24,330 bases of DNA from an uncultured Oscillospiraceae bacterium (GTDB lineage Bacteria; Bacillota; Clostridia; Oscillospirales; Acutalibacteraceae): the NCBI GenBank assembly GCA_900539855.1, contig UQDO01000037.1, forward strand, positions 1 through 24,330. The letters are read 5' to 3'. The position numbers were made by a program, and so were the translations under genes. Numbering within the stretch: the stretch's first letter is position 1; each line of letters opens with the position of its first letter. The notes under the pieces are model-generated. The model was not told where the DNA came from. It searched no databases and saw nothing but the letters and a program-made list of their open reading frames with translations. Positions 1 through 7,914 of the stretch are shown piece by piece.

Positions 1-54
1 CCTACGTCTATCAATTAATTATACGAATACCATTCACCTATAAACTAAAATTTA
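1..54. repeat. Right arm of a palindromic MITE-like element, cut by the window edge
   Basis: Positions 4-54 are identical over 51 bases to 17931-17981. They also match the reverse complement of 3629-3677 over 49 bases. The arm ends in the terminal repeat TAAACTAAAATTTA (41-54). In the complete copies this arm is joined to a GGAACGA...TCGTTCC hairpin, which here would lie just outside the window. No coding potential was seen. The identity of the arms points to recent spread or gene conversion. Confidence 0.85.
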
Positions 55-127
55 TTGCGGTTGTGTGACCTGCACATGCCGTGCTGCGGTTTTTGTCCGG
101 CAGTATCGTGAACCGGTTAAGGGGCCG

Positions 128-160
128 AAAAACGGCGAAGAAATATTCCTTCGCCGACTT
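128..160 (-). terminator. Terminator of the yqzL-recO-mutS2 unit
   Basis: CGGCGAAG (133-140) pairs with CTTCGCCG (149-156) around an 8-base loop. Read on the minus strand, the stem is followed by five T (128-132). It lies about 50 bases beyond the mutS2 stop. A T-rich stretch on the plus side (159-163) means it may also work in the other direction. From 55 to 127 nothing was recognised. Confidence 0.8.
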
Positions 161-209
161 TTTGAGATTGTAATATTATGACTGTAACCGAAAATTCTGA
201 TACCCTATA

Positions 210-2591
210 TTAAGCCAGTTCCGCTACCGTCACGCCGTCCTCGCCTTCGCCGTATACGCCGGGTCTGAATGACACAACGCTTTTGTTTGATTTGAGGTAA
301 TCCCTGACCGCTTTTTTGAGCGCGCCGGTTCCCTTGCCGTGTATTATCCACACGGTGCTGAGCCCTGCCATGACCGAATTGTCTATAAACCGGTCAAGCT
401 CAAGCGCCGCCTCGTCGCCGGTCAGTCCGCGTATGTCGATCTCGGACTTTGCCGTCCGCACCGTTTTCTCCGGCACTGCGGAGCGCCTCATGGTGCGCGT
501 TTTGGCAGGCGTACCTTTCGATTTATCGATAAGGCGCAGCCTTGATGCCGGCACCCTTGTTTTTATTATGCCTGCAAGGATGAGCACCTCGTCGCCGGTC
601 TGATCCTCGAGCACCTCGGCTTGCTTTCTTATATCGATAAGCTCAACTCTGTCGCCCTTTTTGAGGCTGCGCGGCAGAACATATCCGCCGTTTCCGTTGT
701 CATTTACCGGATCGGCTGCGTCCTGCATCCTGCCGACACCGCTTTTAAACGCCGCGCGCGCCTTGCGTATGCGCTCGTTCGCATCGGTTTCGCTGCGTTT
801 TAGGGACTCCATTTCGGAAAGCAGCCTTTCCGCCTCGTTCCTTGCTTTGTCAACAAGCGCCGACGCCTGTTCCCGTGCCTTTTCGGCAGCCTTTTCACGC
901 AGCATGTCCGCCTCATGCAGACGGCGGTCAAGCTCCGCCTTTTCCTGTATCAGCTGTGACCGCAGCCGGTCTGCCTCGGCGCGGTCGCTTTCGGCAGACC
1001 TTACCTTGTCCTCCAACTTGGCAACAATGTGTTCGAACCGTGCGTCCTCATCGTCGACAAGTGCCTTTGCGCGGTCGATTATGTGGGCATCAAGCCCCAG
1101 CCTTTGCGATATTGCGAAGGCGTTTGATCTGCCTGGCATACCGATTATAAGCTTATAGGTCGGCATAAGCGTTGCCACGTCAAATTCGCAGCTTGCATTA
1201 CAGACTCCCGGCGTTTCAAGCGCGTAGGTCTTGAGCTCGGCGTAGTGCGTGGTCGCGGCTATCTTTGCGCCTTTTTGGCGCAGCTCTTCAAGTATCGCCG
1301 TCGCAAGCGCCGCACCCTCGACCGGGTCCGTGCCGGCGCCAAGCTCATCTATCAGCACAAGCGACCGGGTGTCTGCCGCCGACAAAATTGTCACTATCCT
1401 TTTCATGTGTGCCGAAAAGGTAGAGAGCGACTGCTCTATGCTCTGCTCGTCGCCGATGTCGGCAAGTATGTTGTCAAAGACCGAGACAAAGCTGCCGTCG
1501 GACACCGGAATCATCAGTCCGCACATGGTCATGAGGGTCAGCAGTCCGACCGTTTTTATTGTAACGGTCTTACCGCCGGTGTTGGGACCGGTTATGATAA
1601 GGGTATCGTAATCGCCGCCCAAAGGTATGGTTACCGGCACCGCCTTTTTGCGGTCGAGCAGCGGATGACGCGCGTTTTTGAGGTATATCAAGCCGTCCGT
1701 ATTTATCTGCGGTCTGCTTGCCTGCATATCGAACGCCAGTGACGCCTTTGCAAAAATGAGAGACAGCGACACGAGCGCCGAGTAGGACGTCCTGATGTTT
1801 TCGGCAAATCCTGCCGCCTCGCCCGACAGCTCGAGCAGTATGCGCTCGATCTCCTCGCTTTCTTTGGAAAGCAGCTCCCTTATGGCGTTGTTTATTTCGA
1901 CTATCGCCATCGGCTCTATAAAAAGTGTGGCGCCAGACGATGATGTGTCGTGGAGAAGCCCCGGCACCTCGGAACGGTATTCCGCCCTTACCGGTATGCA
2001 GTATCTTCCGTCACGCTGAGTGATTATCGCGTCCCTAAGATATTTTGACATGGAGGACGACCGCACCATTTTTTCAAGCCGGTCGCGGACGTTTAATTCC
2101 GACGAATGTATTTTCCGGCGAATGTCGTGCAGTGCCGGCGATGCGTTGTCGCTGAGCTCGTCCTCCGACACTATCGCAGCGCCTATGCGGTCCTCAAAAT
2201 ATCGGTTGGTGACAAGTGCCGCAAAATATCCGTCGATGCTTGGCGACGATGAATTTTCACAGTGTGAGTGCCACTCCTTGAGCGAACGCACAACGCGCAG
2301 CACCTCGGCGATCTTAAGAAGCTCGGCGCATGAAAGGGCGGCGCCTGCCTCGGCACGGCGCAGCGCTCCCGAAACATCGGAGGCGCTGCCGAACGACGGC
2401 GAGCCGAAGCCGGCCATCAGTTTATATGCGTCGTCGGTCTCGGCAAGCAGCGCGTTTACGGTCGCCTCATCGGTTGAGGGGACAAGCGCCAATGCCGCCG
2501 CCTTTGCATCGTCAAGCGCAGCGCGCGACGCAAGACGGGACAGCACCTTGTCAAGCTCCAATACATTTGAATGAATAATATTTTGTTCCAT
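210..2591 (-). CDS. mutS2: Endonuclease MutS2 (MutS-family ATPase with Smr nuclease domain)
   Basis: Protein of 793 residues, the usual MutS2 length. Seen: core/clamp region in the first ~320 residues; Walker A GPNTGGKT at 335-342; Walker B LVLIDE with GAGTDP at ~410-422; a charged coiled-coil stretch at ~515-610; and a C-terminal Smr domain from ~716 with DIRG (719-722) and HGKGTGALKK (from 751). The family lacks the mismatch-recognition domain of MutS1. It acts in suppression of homologous recombination and, in Bacillus, in rescue of collided ribosomes; which role applies here is not visible. ATG start at 2591 with AAGGAAAAGG 8 bases upstream. It starts 18 bases after the recO stop, so the two are co-transcribed. 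Confidence 0.97.
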   Translation of the reverse strand: MEQNIIHSNVLELDKVLSRLASRAALDDAKAAALALVPSTDEATVNALLAETDDAYKLMAGFGSPSFGSASDVSGALRRAEAGAALSCAELLKIAEVLRVVRSLKEWHSHCENSSSPSIDGYFAALVTNRYFEDRIGAAIVSEDELSDNASPALHDIRRKIHSSELNVRDRLEKMVRSSSMSKYLRDAIITQRDGRYCIPVRAEYRSEVPGLLHDTSSSGATLFIEPMAIVEINNAIRELLSKESEEIERILLELSGEAAGFAENIRTSYSALVSLSLIFAKASLAFDMQASRPQINTDGLIYLKNARHPLLDRKKAVPVTIPLGGDYDTLIITGPNTGGKTVTIKTVGLLTLMTMCGLMIPVSDGSFVSVFDNILADIGDEQSIEQSLSTFSAHMKRIVTILSAADTRSLVLIDELGAGTDPVEGAALATAILEELRQKGAKIAATTHYAELKTYALETPGVCNASCEFDVATLMPTYKLIIGMPGRSNAFAISQRLGLDAHIIDRAKALVDDEDARFEHIVAKLEDKVRSAESDRAEADRLRSQLIQEKAELDRRLHEADMLREKAAEKAREQASALVDKARNEAERLLSEMESLKRSETDANERIRKARAAFKSGVGRMQDAADPVNDNGNGGYVLPRSLKKGDRVELIDIRKQAEVLEDQTGDEVLILAGIIKTRVPASRLRLIDKSKGTPAKTRTMRRSAVPEKTVRTAKSEIDIRGLTGDEAALELDRFIDNSVMAGLSTVWIIHGKGTGALKKAVRDYLKSNKSVVSFRPGVYGEGEDGVTVAELA

Positions 2592-2609
2592 TTTTTAAAC
2601 CTTTTCCTT

Positions 2610-3359
2610 TTATGAAGGGGATGATATTCCGTGAAAAAAATCAAGAGTTTTGAACCTGTGCGCGGTCTGCGACAAAAGGTATTGCTCGGTGACGCGGCTT
2701 AAATAATTTGCGGCGTTTTCGGGCAGTGAAAACGAATAAAGCCTGTCGAGAGGAGAATAAATAATATGTCTTGCCGCGGCAAGCGAGGTGCGGTCAAGCT
2801 CTATAAGCCCGGCGCCTTCCCGGCAGCAATCCTTACAGACGATTTCACCGCCGACGGTATCAAGATAAAACTTGTCAGCCGACTCTTTGCCGCAGTGTCT
2901 GCAACAGCTAAGCTCGGGCATAAAGCCCGCGACCGACATAAGCCGCAGCTCGGTCACAGCCTTTACAGAAAACACGCCGAGCTTTCCTGACGACAGATAA
3001 TAAAGCGAATTGAGCACCAGCCGCAGCGTTTCGCTGTCTTCAACATCATAGGGGACAAGCACGAGACACAGCTCACATATGTACTGCGCAAGGGCGTATT
3101 TCATAATATCGCCGCGCAGACCGAAGAACACCTCGCGCGTTTCGGAATCGGTTATGCGGCAGGTGTCCTTGGTTTTTGAAACGGTAAAATCGGAATATGT
3201 CAGCAGCGAGGTTGCCGCTCCGTTTTTGCTGTTCTGTTTTCTGGCTCCCGTGGCAAAGGCGCTCATCAGTCCGCGGTCGCGGGTCAGTACGGTCACCGCG
3301 CGGTCGCTTTCACCGACGTTTACAGTCCGTATCACCAGTCCGTCGGTCGAAAATTTCAA
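2610..3359 (-). CDS. recO: DNA repair protein RecO
   Basis: Protein of 249 residues. The N-terminus (KFSTDGLVIRTVNVGESDRA) is the canonical RecO OB-fold opening. Cysteines C153/C156 and C175/C178 form the zinc motif of Gram-positive RecO. RecO works with RecR/RecF to load RecA on SSB-coated single-stranded DNA. The start is TTG at 3359: an in-frame stop lies three codons upstream, the next ATG would delete the conserved N-terminus, and GGGAG lies about 10 bases upstream. The first 50 bases overlap the end of the yqzL-like frame, which suggests translational coupling. Confidence 0.95.
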   Translation of the reverse strand: MKFSTDGLVIRTVNVGESDRAVTVLTRDRGLMSAFATGARKQNSKNGAATSLLTYSDFTVSKTKDTCRITDSETREVFFGLRGDIMKYALAQYICELCLVLVPYDVEDSETLRLVLNSLYYLSSGKLGVFSVKAVTELRLMSVAGFMPELSCCRHCGKESADKFYLDTVGGEIVCKDCCREGAGLIELDRTSLAAARHIIYSPLDRLYSFSLPENAANYLSRVTEQYLLSQTAHRFKTLDFFHGISSPS

Positions 3360-3468
3360 GATGTGTCAGCTCCCTTTTGTCAGAGTCCCGTATTTCGAGT
3401 TTATATTTCAGATAATCGGCAACGCTGCCGGACAAAACAAATGTGTTCCACGCGCTTACAGTATCCAT
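3310..3468 (-). CDS. yqzL: YqzL-family small protein
   Basis: Short frame encoding 52 residues, beginning MDTVSAWNTFVLSGSVADYL, then KYKLEIRDSDKREL. The pattern W-x-x-F-x-x-(S/T)G-x-x-x-x-YL-x-x-K matches the YqzL family, whose genes sit directly upstream of recO in Bacillus and Clostridia. ATG start at 3468 with GGGAG about 9 bases before it. The frame stops inside recO (TGA at 3310-3312), and the last ~17 residues read recO in another frame, so the C-terminus is probably not conserved. Function is unknown. It is the first gene of the recO-mutS2 transcript. Confidence 0.85.
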   Translation of the reverse strand: MDTVSAWNTFVLSGSVADYLKYKLEIRDSDKRELTHLEIFDRRTGDTDCKRR

Positions 3469-3546
3469 GATCCGTCGCTCCCAACAGGTTTTTATTTATT
3501 TTTCTCTTTTGCGGCGGCGCTATAAGCGGTAAAAATTATCAGATAA

Positions 3547-3576
3547 AGTATACCCCACAAGTGACACCGCTGTCAA
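3547..3576 (-). promoter_or_regulatory. Sigma-A-type promoter for yqzL-recO-mutS2
   Basis: Minus strand: consensus -35 TTGACA (3571-3576), 18-base spacer, -10 TATACT (3547-3552). It predicts a leader of about 70 bases before the yqzL start at 3468. A short dyad TGACA-GCGG-TGTCA overlaps the -35; its meaning is unknown. Confidence 0.75.
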
Positions 3577-3628
3577 GTGCACAGGCATTTGTCCGGGATG
3601 CGTCGTAAGCCGGTTTTATTTATACCGG

Positions 3629-3806
3629 TAAATTTTAGTTTATAGGTGAATGGTATTCGTATAATTAATTGATAGACTGAGCCGAACGAGCCTCGAGTGT
3701 CGTTCCTTAAAACCTAATGAAACCGCGCGGAACGACACTCGAGGCTCGTTCCCTACAAAAATTCAATTAGCCATTTGTTTTTTGTACACCTATAAACTAA
3801 AATTTA
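3629..3806. repeat. Complete palindromic MITE-like element (178 bp)
   Basis: Bounded by perfect 20-base terminal inverted repeats (3629-3648 and 3787-3806; outer part TAAATTTTAGTTTA). The interior holds two 23-24-base arms (3684-3706 and 3729-3752) that are inverted copies of each other, so the centre folds into a long hairpin. Each arm is itself almost a palindrome, with GGAACGA...TCGTTCC (first base varying in the left arm) around CTCGAG. The left arm 3629-3677 is the reverse complement of 6-54. Both ends carry TA, consistent with a TA target duplication. No ORF is present. It lies between the 3' end of the CDF gene and the recO promoter. Confidence 0.85.
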
Positions 3807-3822
3807 TCCGCGCGGATGCACT

Positions 3823-3861
3823 AAGACCGCGGCAAGGATACTGTATCTTCGCCGCGGTCTT
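3823..3861 (-). terminator. Terminator-like hairpin after the hydrolase-murF-ddl-CDF unit
   Basis: AAGACCGCGGC (3823-3833) pairs perfectly with GCCGCGGTCTT (3851-3861). The inner AGGATA/TATCTT arms pair as well (one G-U), around a CTG loop, so the stem has about 17 pairs. It starts 24 bases after the CDF stop. The minus-strand T-run is weak, while on the plus side T-rich sequence follows. A 12-base palindrome ATCCGCGCGGAT (3806-3817) lies just beyond. Together with the repeat element, these fill the 416-base gap 3469-3884. Confidence 0.65.
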
Positions 3862-3884
3862 TATATAGCTTTTTGTGCATTTAA

Positions 3885-5072
3885 TTAAATCTGTCCGCCG
3901 GAATAATCCTCGTCAAGGGTGATAACGCAGCAATAGGTTTTGTCAATGTCACGCGCCAGAGCGCCGATCGCCGACCTTATCTGGTCGCCCGACAGTTTGC
4001 ACCCGTCAGGCACCACAACGTCAAATATCAGATTGCTCTGCTTTTCTCCCTTTATCATTCTGAAATCGTGCATGGTCATGCCCGGTACAAGCTCTGCTAT
4101 GCGGCTTTTCAGCTCCGCCCGAACGCTGTTTACCGTTTCGTCGTCGGTAACGATCGGGTCCATATGTATGACCGCAGAAACACCGACCTTTTCGGCAATC
4201 TCGCGCTCAAGGTGGTCTATATCCTCATGACAGTCAAGGAAATTTTCGTTGGCAGGCACCTCGGCATGAAGCGATACAAAGCTTCTGCCCGGTCCGTAAT
4301 TGTGCACTATCATGTCGTGCATACCTATGATTCCGTGGTGCTCCAAAACTATTTTTTCTATTTTCTTTATCATTTCCGGGTCGGGCGCCATGCCGATAAG
4401 GGGGTCAAGCGTCTCCTTAAGGCTTTTGAGACCCGATATAAGGATGAACACCGACACCAAAATACCGGCTATCGGGTCAAGATACTTTGTGACGCTGCCA
4501 TCGCCGAAAATAAAGCAGACGACCGACACAAGCAGCACCGCTCCGGTAGTGACACAGTCGCCCAGCGAGTCGGACGACGTGGCGAGCAGCGCCTCGGAAT
4601 TAAACCTTTTGCCCATTTTTCGCATGACGGCAGCCATTACGAGCTTTAAGGCTATAGACACCGCTAAGATTGCAAATATGAGCGCGCCGCCCTCCGGCGT
4701 TTCCGGGTTTTTAAACTTCCCGACCGATTCCCCGAACAGTCTGAGTGCAACAACGATTATAAGCGCCGACACAAAGGACGCCGACATGTATTCCATTCTG
4801 CCGTGACCGAACGGGTGCTCGCTGTCGGCAGGCTTGGAGGCTATTTTCACGCCCAGCATGGTGACCACCGACGAGCCGCTGTCCGACAGGTTGTTGAAGG
4901 CGTCCGCCGTTATAGACAAAGAGCCTGACAGCATACCGGCGGCAAGCTTTATTGCAAATAAAACAAGATTGCATACAATGCCGAACACGCCGCCGAGCAG
5001 TACGCCCTTCTGCCTTACGGAGGGCAGCGCAGGGTCGCCCTTTGGCAGTATTTTATCAAAGAGGCTCATCAT
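3885..5072 (-). CDS. Cation diffusion facilitator, probable Mn2+ exporter
   Basis: Membrane transporter of 395 residues, family CDF (metal2+/H+ antiport). Transmembrane segments lie in the first ~215 residues, followed by a cytoplasmic ferredoxin-like domain and a further ~90-residue C-terminal extension. The metal site reads N60-x3-D64 in helix II (TADAFNNLSD) and D168-x3-D172 in helix V (SSDSLGD). Known zinc CDFs have H or D at the first position, whereas the N-D-D-D set is associated with MntE-type Mn2+ exporters; Mn specificity is therefore inferred. HPFGHGRMEY (86-95) is the conserved loop. The ATG at 5072 overlaps the ddl stop (ATGA), indicating coupling. It is the last gene of its operon. 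Confidence 0.92.
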   Translation of the reverse strand: MMSLFDKILPKGDPALPSVRQKGVLLGGVFGIVCNLVLFAIKLAAGMLSGSLSITADAFNNLSDSGSSVVTMLGVKIASKPADSEHPFGHGRMEYMSASFVSALIIVVALRLFGESVGKFKNPETPEGGALIFAILAVSIALKLVMAAVMRKMGKRFNSEALLATSSDSLGDCVTTGAVLLVSVVCFIFGDGSVTKYLDPIAGILVSVFILISGLKSLKETLDPLIGMAPDPEMIKKIEKIVLEHHGIIGMHDMIVHNYGPGRSFVSLHAEVPANENFLDCHEDIDHLEREIAEKVGVSAVIHMDPIVTDDETVNSVRAELKSRIAELVPGMTMHDFRMIKGEKQSNLIFDVVVPDGCKLSGDQIRSAIGALARDIDKTYCCVITLDEDYSGGQI

Positions 5073-6265
5073 CCGAGCTTGCCCTTGGAGCCTTTGGCTC
5101 CGAAGCTGCTTTCGTTAAGTATATTGGTATCGAGCGTAAACATGAGATTTTCGCGCTCACGCTGACGCTTGAAGGCAAGCGCTATCATGCGGTCGATAAG
5201 CTCGGGATATTTTACGCCGGCAGCCTCCCACAGGTAAAACGCCAGCGAACCGGGGATGGTGTTTATCTCGTTTACATATACCTTGTCGTTATCCGCCGTA
5301 TCCATGAGGAAATCTATCCTTACAACGCCTGCGGCGCCTATGCAGCGGAAGGTCTCGACCGCTATTTTCTTTATTTCCTCCGCCTTTTCCTCCGGCAGAT
5401 CGGCAGGCAGCTTGCGGCTGAGCGACGCCATGCCCTTTGAGCCGCTGCTCTTTGCATTGGAGCGGTACTTGTCGTCATACGACAGTATCTTGTCGTGCAT
5501 GACCGGCTCCTCAAGCGCCGAAGCTTCGCAATCGTTTCGGTCGCCGAGAACCGAGCAGTTTATCTCGCGTAAGGATTCTATCGCGTGCTCGACAAGCACG
5601 CGGTCGGAAAACGAAAATGCAAGGTTCAGAGCCGCAATAAGCTCGTTTTCATCGCCGACCTTAGATATGCCGACGCTTGACCCTAAATTTGCCGGCTTTA
5701 CTATCGCCGGAAAACCGATCTTTTCCTTGATTTTTTCGAGCGCTTTATCGCGTTCAGCCGAAAAATACCTTGCGCCGAACACTACGGCAGGCAGCACCGG
5801 CAGACCGCAGTCATGCAGAACGTTCTTGAAAAGCGCCTTGTCCATGCCTATTGCCGACGACATGACGTCGCAGCCGACATACGGCACACCTATCGTCTCG
5901 AAAAAGCCCTCGACCGAGCCGTCCTCACAGTTCGTACCGTGGACAATGGGGAAGCAGACATCTATGCTCACCGCTTTTTTACGGAAAAGTCCGCCTTTGA
6001 GATACTCTATCTTTGCTCTGCCGTCGCCGTCGCCTGCTACAAGCGCCACACGGTCGCAAAGCGCAGTTATTTTTTCGGCGTGACGGAAGGTGTCGATGTC
6101 AAAAAGCGCCTCACCGGAGTAAAAAACCCCGTTTTTGTTCATATAAACCGGGTAGATGTCGTACTTTTCGCGGTCCATGCTTGCCATTGCCTGGACTGCC
6201 GATATTATGGCGATCTCATGCTCGACCGAGCGTCCGCCGAATACTACTGCAACGTTTGTTTTCAT
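5069..6265 (-). CDS. ddl: D-alanine--D-alanine ligase family protein
   Basis: ATP-grasp enzyme of 398 residues, expected to make D-Ala-D-Ala for peptidoglycan. Seen: N-terminal VVFGGRSVEHEIAIISA; the KPANLGSSVGI phosphate-binding strand at ~190-200; the omega-loop region with DDKY and GMASLSRKLPADL; the metal-binding strand VVRIDF; and NEINTIPGSLAFYLWEAAG. The last motif differs from the usual NTxPGMTxxS of E. coli-type Ddl and from the VanA type, and there is a ~25-residue C-terminal tail. Acceptor specificity should therefore not be assumed. Adjacent upstream murF (40-base gap) supports a role in the stem peptide. No vanH/vanX-like neighbours are present. Confidence 0.9.
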   Translation of the reverse strand: MKTNVAVVFGGRSVEHEIAIISAVQAMASMDREKYDIYPVYMNKNGVFYSGEALFDIDTFRHAEKITALCDRVALVAGDGDGRAKIEYLKGGLFRKKAVSIDVCFPIVHGTNCEDGSVEGFFETIGVPYVGCDVMSSAIGMDKALFKNVLHDCGLPVLPAVVFGARYFSAERDKALEKIKEKIGFPAIVKPANLGSSVGISKVGDENELIAALNLAFSFSDRVLVEHAIESLREINCSVLGDRNDCEASALEEPVMHDKILSYDDKYRSNAKSSGSKGMASLSRKLPADLPEEKAEEIKKIAVETFRCIGAAGVVRIDFLMDTADNDKVYVNEINTIPGSLAFYLWEAAGVKYPELIDRMIALAFKRQRERENLMFTLDTNILNESSFGAKGSKGKLG

Positions 6266-6305
6266 AAAAATTTACTCGCTTTCCGCCGGTGTACGGCTGG
6301 TTTTA

Positions 6306-7892
6306 TCAGTAAAGATAGTTGTCGGGAAGGTCGTTTTCAAACATTATGACCGTGTTCTTATCGCAAAGCGGTGAGAACAGCTCCCTTGCCGCCGCAAATG
6401 ACGGCACCGTGTGCAGTGCGTCCTCGGGAAACCCCGACGACAGCACGCCCTCGGCTATCGGCAGCGACCGCTTTTCGCCTACAAGTATTATTATGTCGGC
6501 TGACGCAGCGGCAGCCTCACCGAGCTTTCTGTTACATTCATACTCTTTCTCGCCCAGCTCTACAAGACCCGGGGTGACAAGTATTTTTTTGAAGCCTTCA
6601 AATCCGGCAAGCACCTCAAGCGCCGACAGGCACCCTTCCGGGTTCGAATTGTAGGCGTCGTCTATCAGCGTCGATCCGCCGATATACGGTTTCATTTCCA
6701 GCCGGTGCTCGACCGGCTTCAATGTCGATACGGCATAGACTATCTGCTCGGGCGGCACGCCCATTTTAAGAGCGACAGCCACGGCGCCGGTTATGTTCAT
6801 TGCGTTGTTGTAACCAAGAAGCCTTGAGCGCAGGTCTATTTTTGTGCCGCCGCAGGTCACGGTAAGCGACAGCCCCTCGGGAGAATAGGAAATATTAGTG
6901 GCTTTGCAGTCGCAGTCGCCCGCGCCGTAGGTAAAGGAATTGTATTTGTCCTTCCTTTTCGCGATAATATCGTTGTCGCCGTAAAGCACGGTGACGCCGC
7001 CGTTTTTCTCAACGCGGTCGGCAAGCTCGAATTTCGTATCGGCGACCGTTTCGATGCTGCCGAAGGTATCAAGATGCTGGGGACCTACCGAGGTTATAAT
7101 GCCCATCGACGGCTCGGCGATGTCGCAGTCAGCCGCAATGTCGCCTTTGCGCTTAGCTCCCATTTCGCATACGAACACCTCGGTCTGCGGACGCAGAAAT
7201 TTCCTGACCGTTATGACAATGCCCATCGGAGTGTTGTAATTTTCGGGCGTTATGAGGGTGTTGTATTTTTCGGACAGTATCCTGCCCAGAATAAATTTTG
7301 TACTGGTCTTGCCATAGCTGCCGGTAACGCCTATGATACGCATCCCCTTTTGCGAGGCGAGTATCCTCTTTGCGTCACGGATGTAGTGGTTAGATATCGC
7401 TTTTTCGACCGGCTTCATTATAAACAGCACAAAAAGCGTTGTAAGTCCGGGGCAGAGCGCCAAAAAGACCGCTGTCGCCGCAAATATTTTTTTGCAGCTG
7501 CCGCCGGTCAGAACCGACACGGCAAAGAGTGCGGCAAACAGCACCCCTGCCGCCGCATACATGCGCTTTACACGGGCGGTGACGACAAGCGGCTTTACCG
7601 AGCGGCGATCAAGCCGCAGGGAATATACGGCAAAAAAACAGAGCAGCAGCATTATCGCCGACAGGGCGGCTGTTGCCGCTTTGCCGGTGCAGAGCAGCAC
7701 CGCTGCCGCCGAGAGCAGGGCTATTATAAGCCTTGCCGCCGTTTTCACGCCGAAGGCACCCTTGTACCACCTTAAATATCTTACTGCAAAATAGGAATTT
7801 TGCTGGAGCATCTGAAACTGCCTTGTGATTATCGGCAGTGAAGACAGCGCGGCGACTGCCGCAGCTGCCGTTATCATTACGGTATCCTGCAT
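6306..7892 (-). CDS. murF: Membrane-anchored MurF-type Mur ligase (UDP-MurNAc-tripeptide--D-Ala-D-Ala ligase-like)
   Basis: Protein of 528 residues. The C-terminal ~345 residues are a Mur ligase: ATP loop GVTGSYGKTSTK (188-199), CEMGA, HLDTFGS, and DDAYNSNPEG in the C-terminal domain. The family adds an amino acid or dipeptide to UDP-MurNAc-peptide, and position next to ddl argues for D-Ala-D-Ala as substrate. Unusually, the N-terminal ~185 residues hold about five hydrophobic segments (roughly 3-22, 51-70, 71-91, 111-129, 136-159) in place of the soluble UDP-substrate domain of classical MurF. ATG at 7892 with AAGGTGAT 9-10 bases upstream, overlapping the end of the hydrolase gene. A related Mur ligase with another substrate cannot be excluded. 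Confidence 0.85.
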   Translation of the reverse strand: MQDTVMITAAAAVAALSSLPIITRQFQMLQQNSYFAVRYLRWYKGAFGVKTAARLIIALLSAAAVLLCTGKAATAALSAIMLLLCFFAVYSLRLDRRSVKPLVVTARVKRMYAAAGVLFAALFAVSVLTGGSCKKIFAATAVFLALCPGLTTLFVLFIMKPVEKAISNHYIRDAKRILASQKGMRIIGVTGSYGKTSTKFILGRILSEKYNTLITPENYNTPMGIVITVRKFLRPQTEVFVCEMGAKRKGDIAADCDIAEPSMGIITSVGPQHLDTFGSIETVADTKFELADRVEKNGGVTVLYGDNDIIAKRKDKYNSFTYGAGDCDCKATNISYSPEGLSLTVTCGGTKIDLRSRLLGYNNAMNITGAVAVALKMGVPPEQIVYAVSTLKPVEHRLEMKPYIGGSTLIDDAYNSNPEGCLSALEVLAGFEGFKKILVTPGLVELGEKEYECNRKLGEAAAASADIIILVGEKRSLPIAEGVLSSGFPEDALHTVPSFAAARELFSPLCDKNTVIMFENDLPDNYLY

Positions 7893-7914
7893 AAAAGTAT
7901 CACCTTATTTTTGG

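Noticed and set aside
3553..3576. LexA box at the recO promoter
   Set aside because: The dyad TGACA-GCGG-TGTCA does not match the Firmicutes LexA pattern GAAC-N4-GTTC.
5256..6083. 275-codon open frame on the plus strand
   Set aside because: Lies entirely antisense to ddl, whose protein is clearly recognisable. The antisense product is Ser-rich with no family features.
5069..6265. Vancomycin-resistance (van) cluster
   Set aside because: The ligase motifs are not of the VanA/VanG type as I know them, and no VanH, VanX, VanT or two-component genes are nearby.
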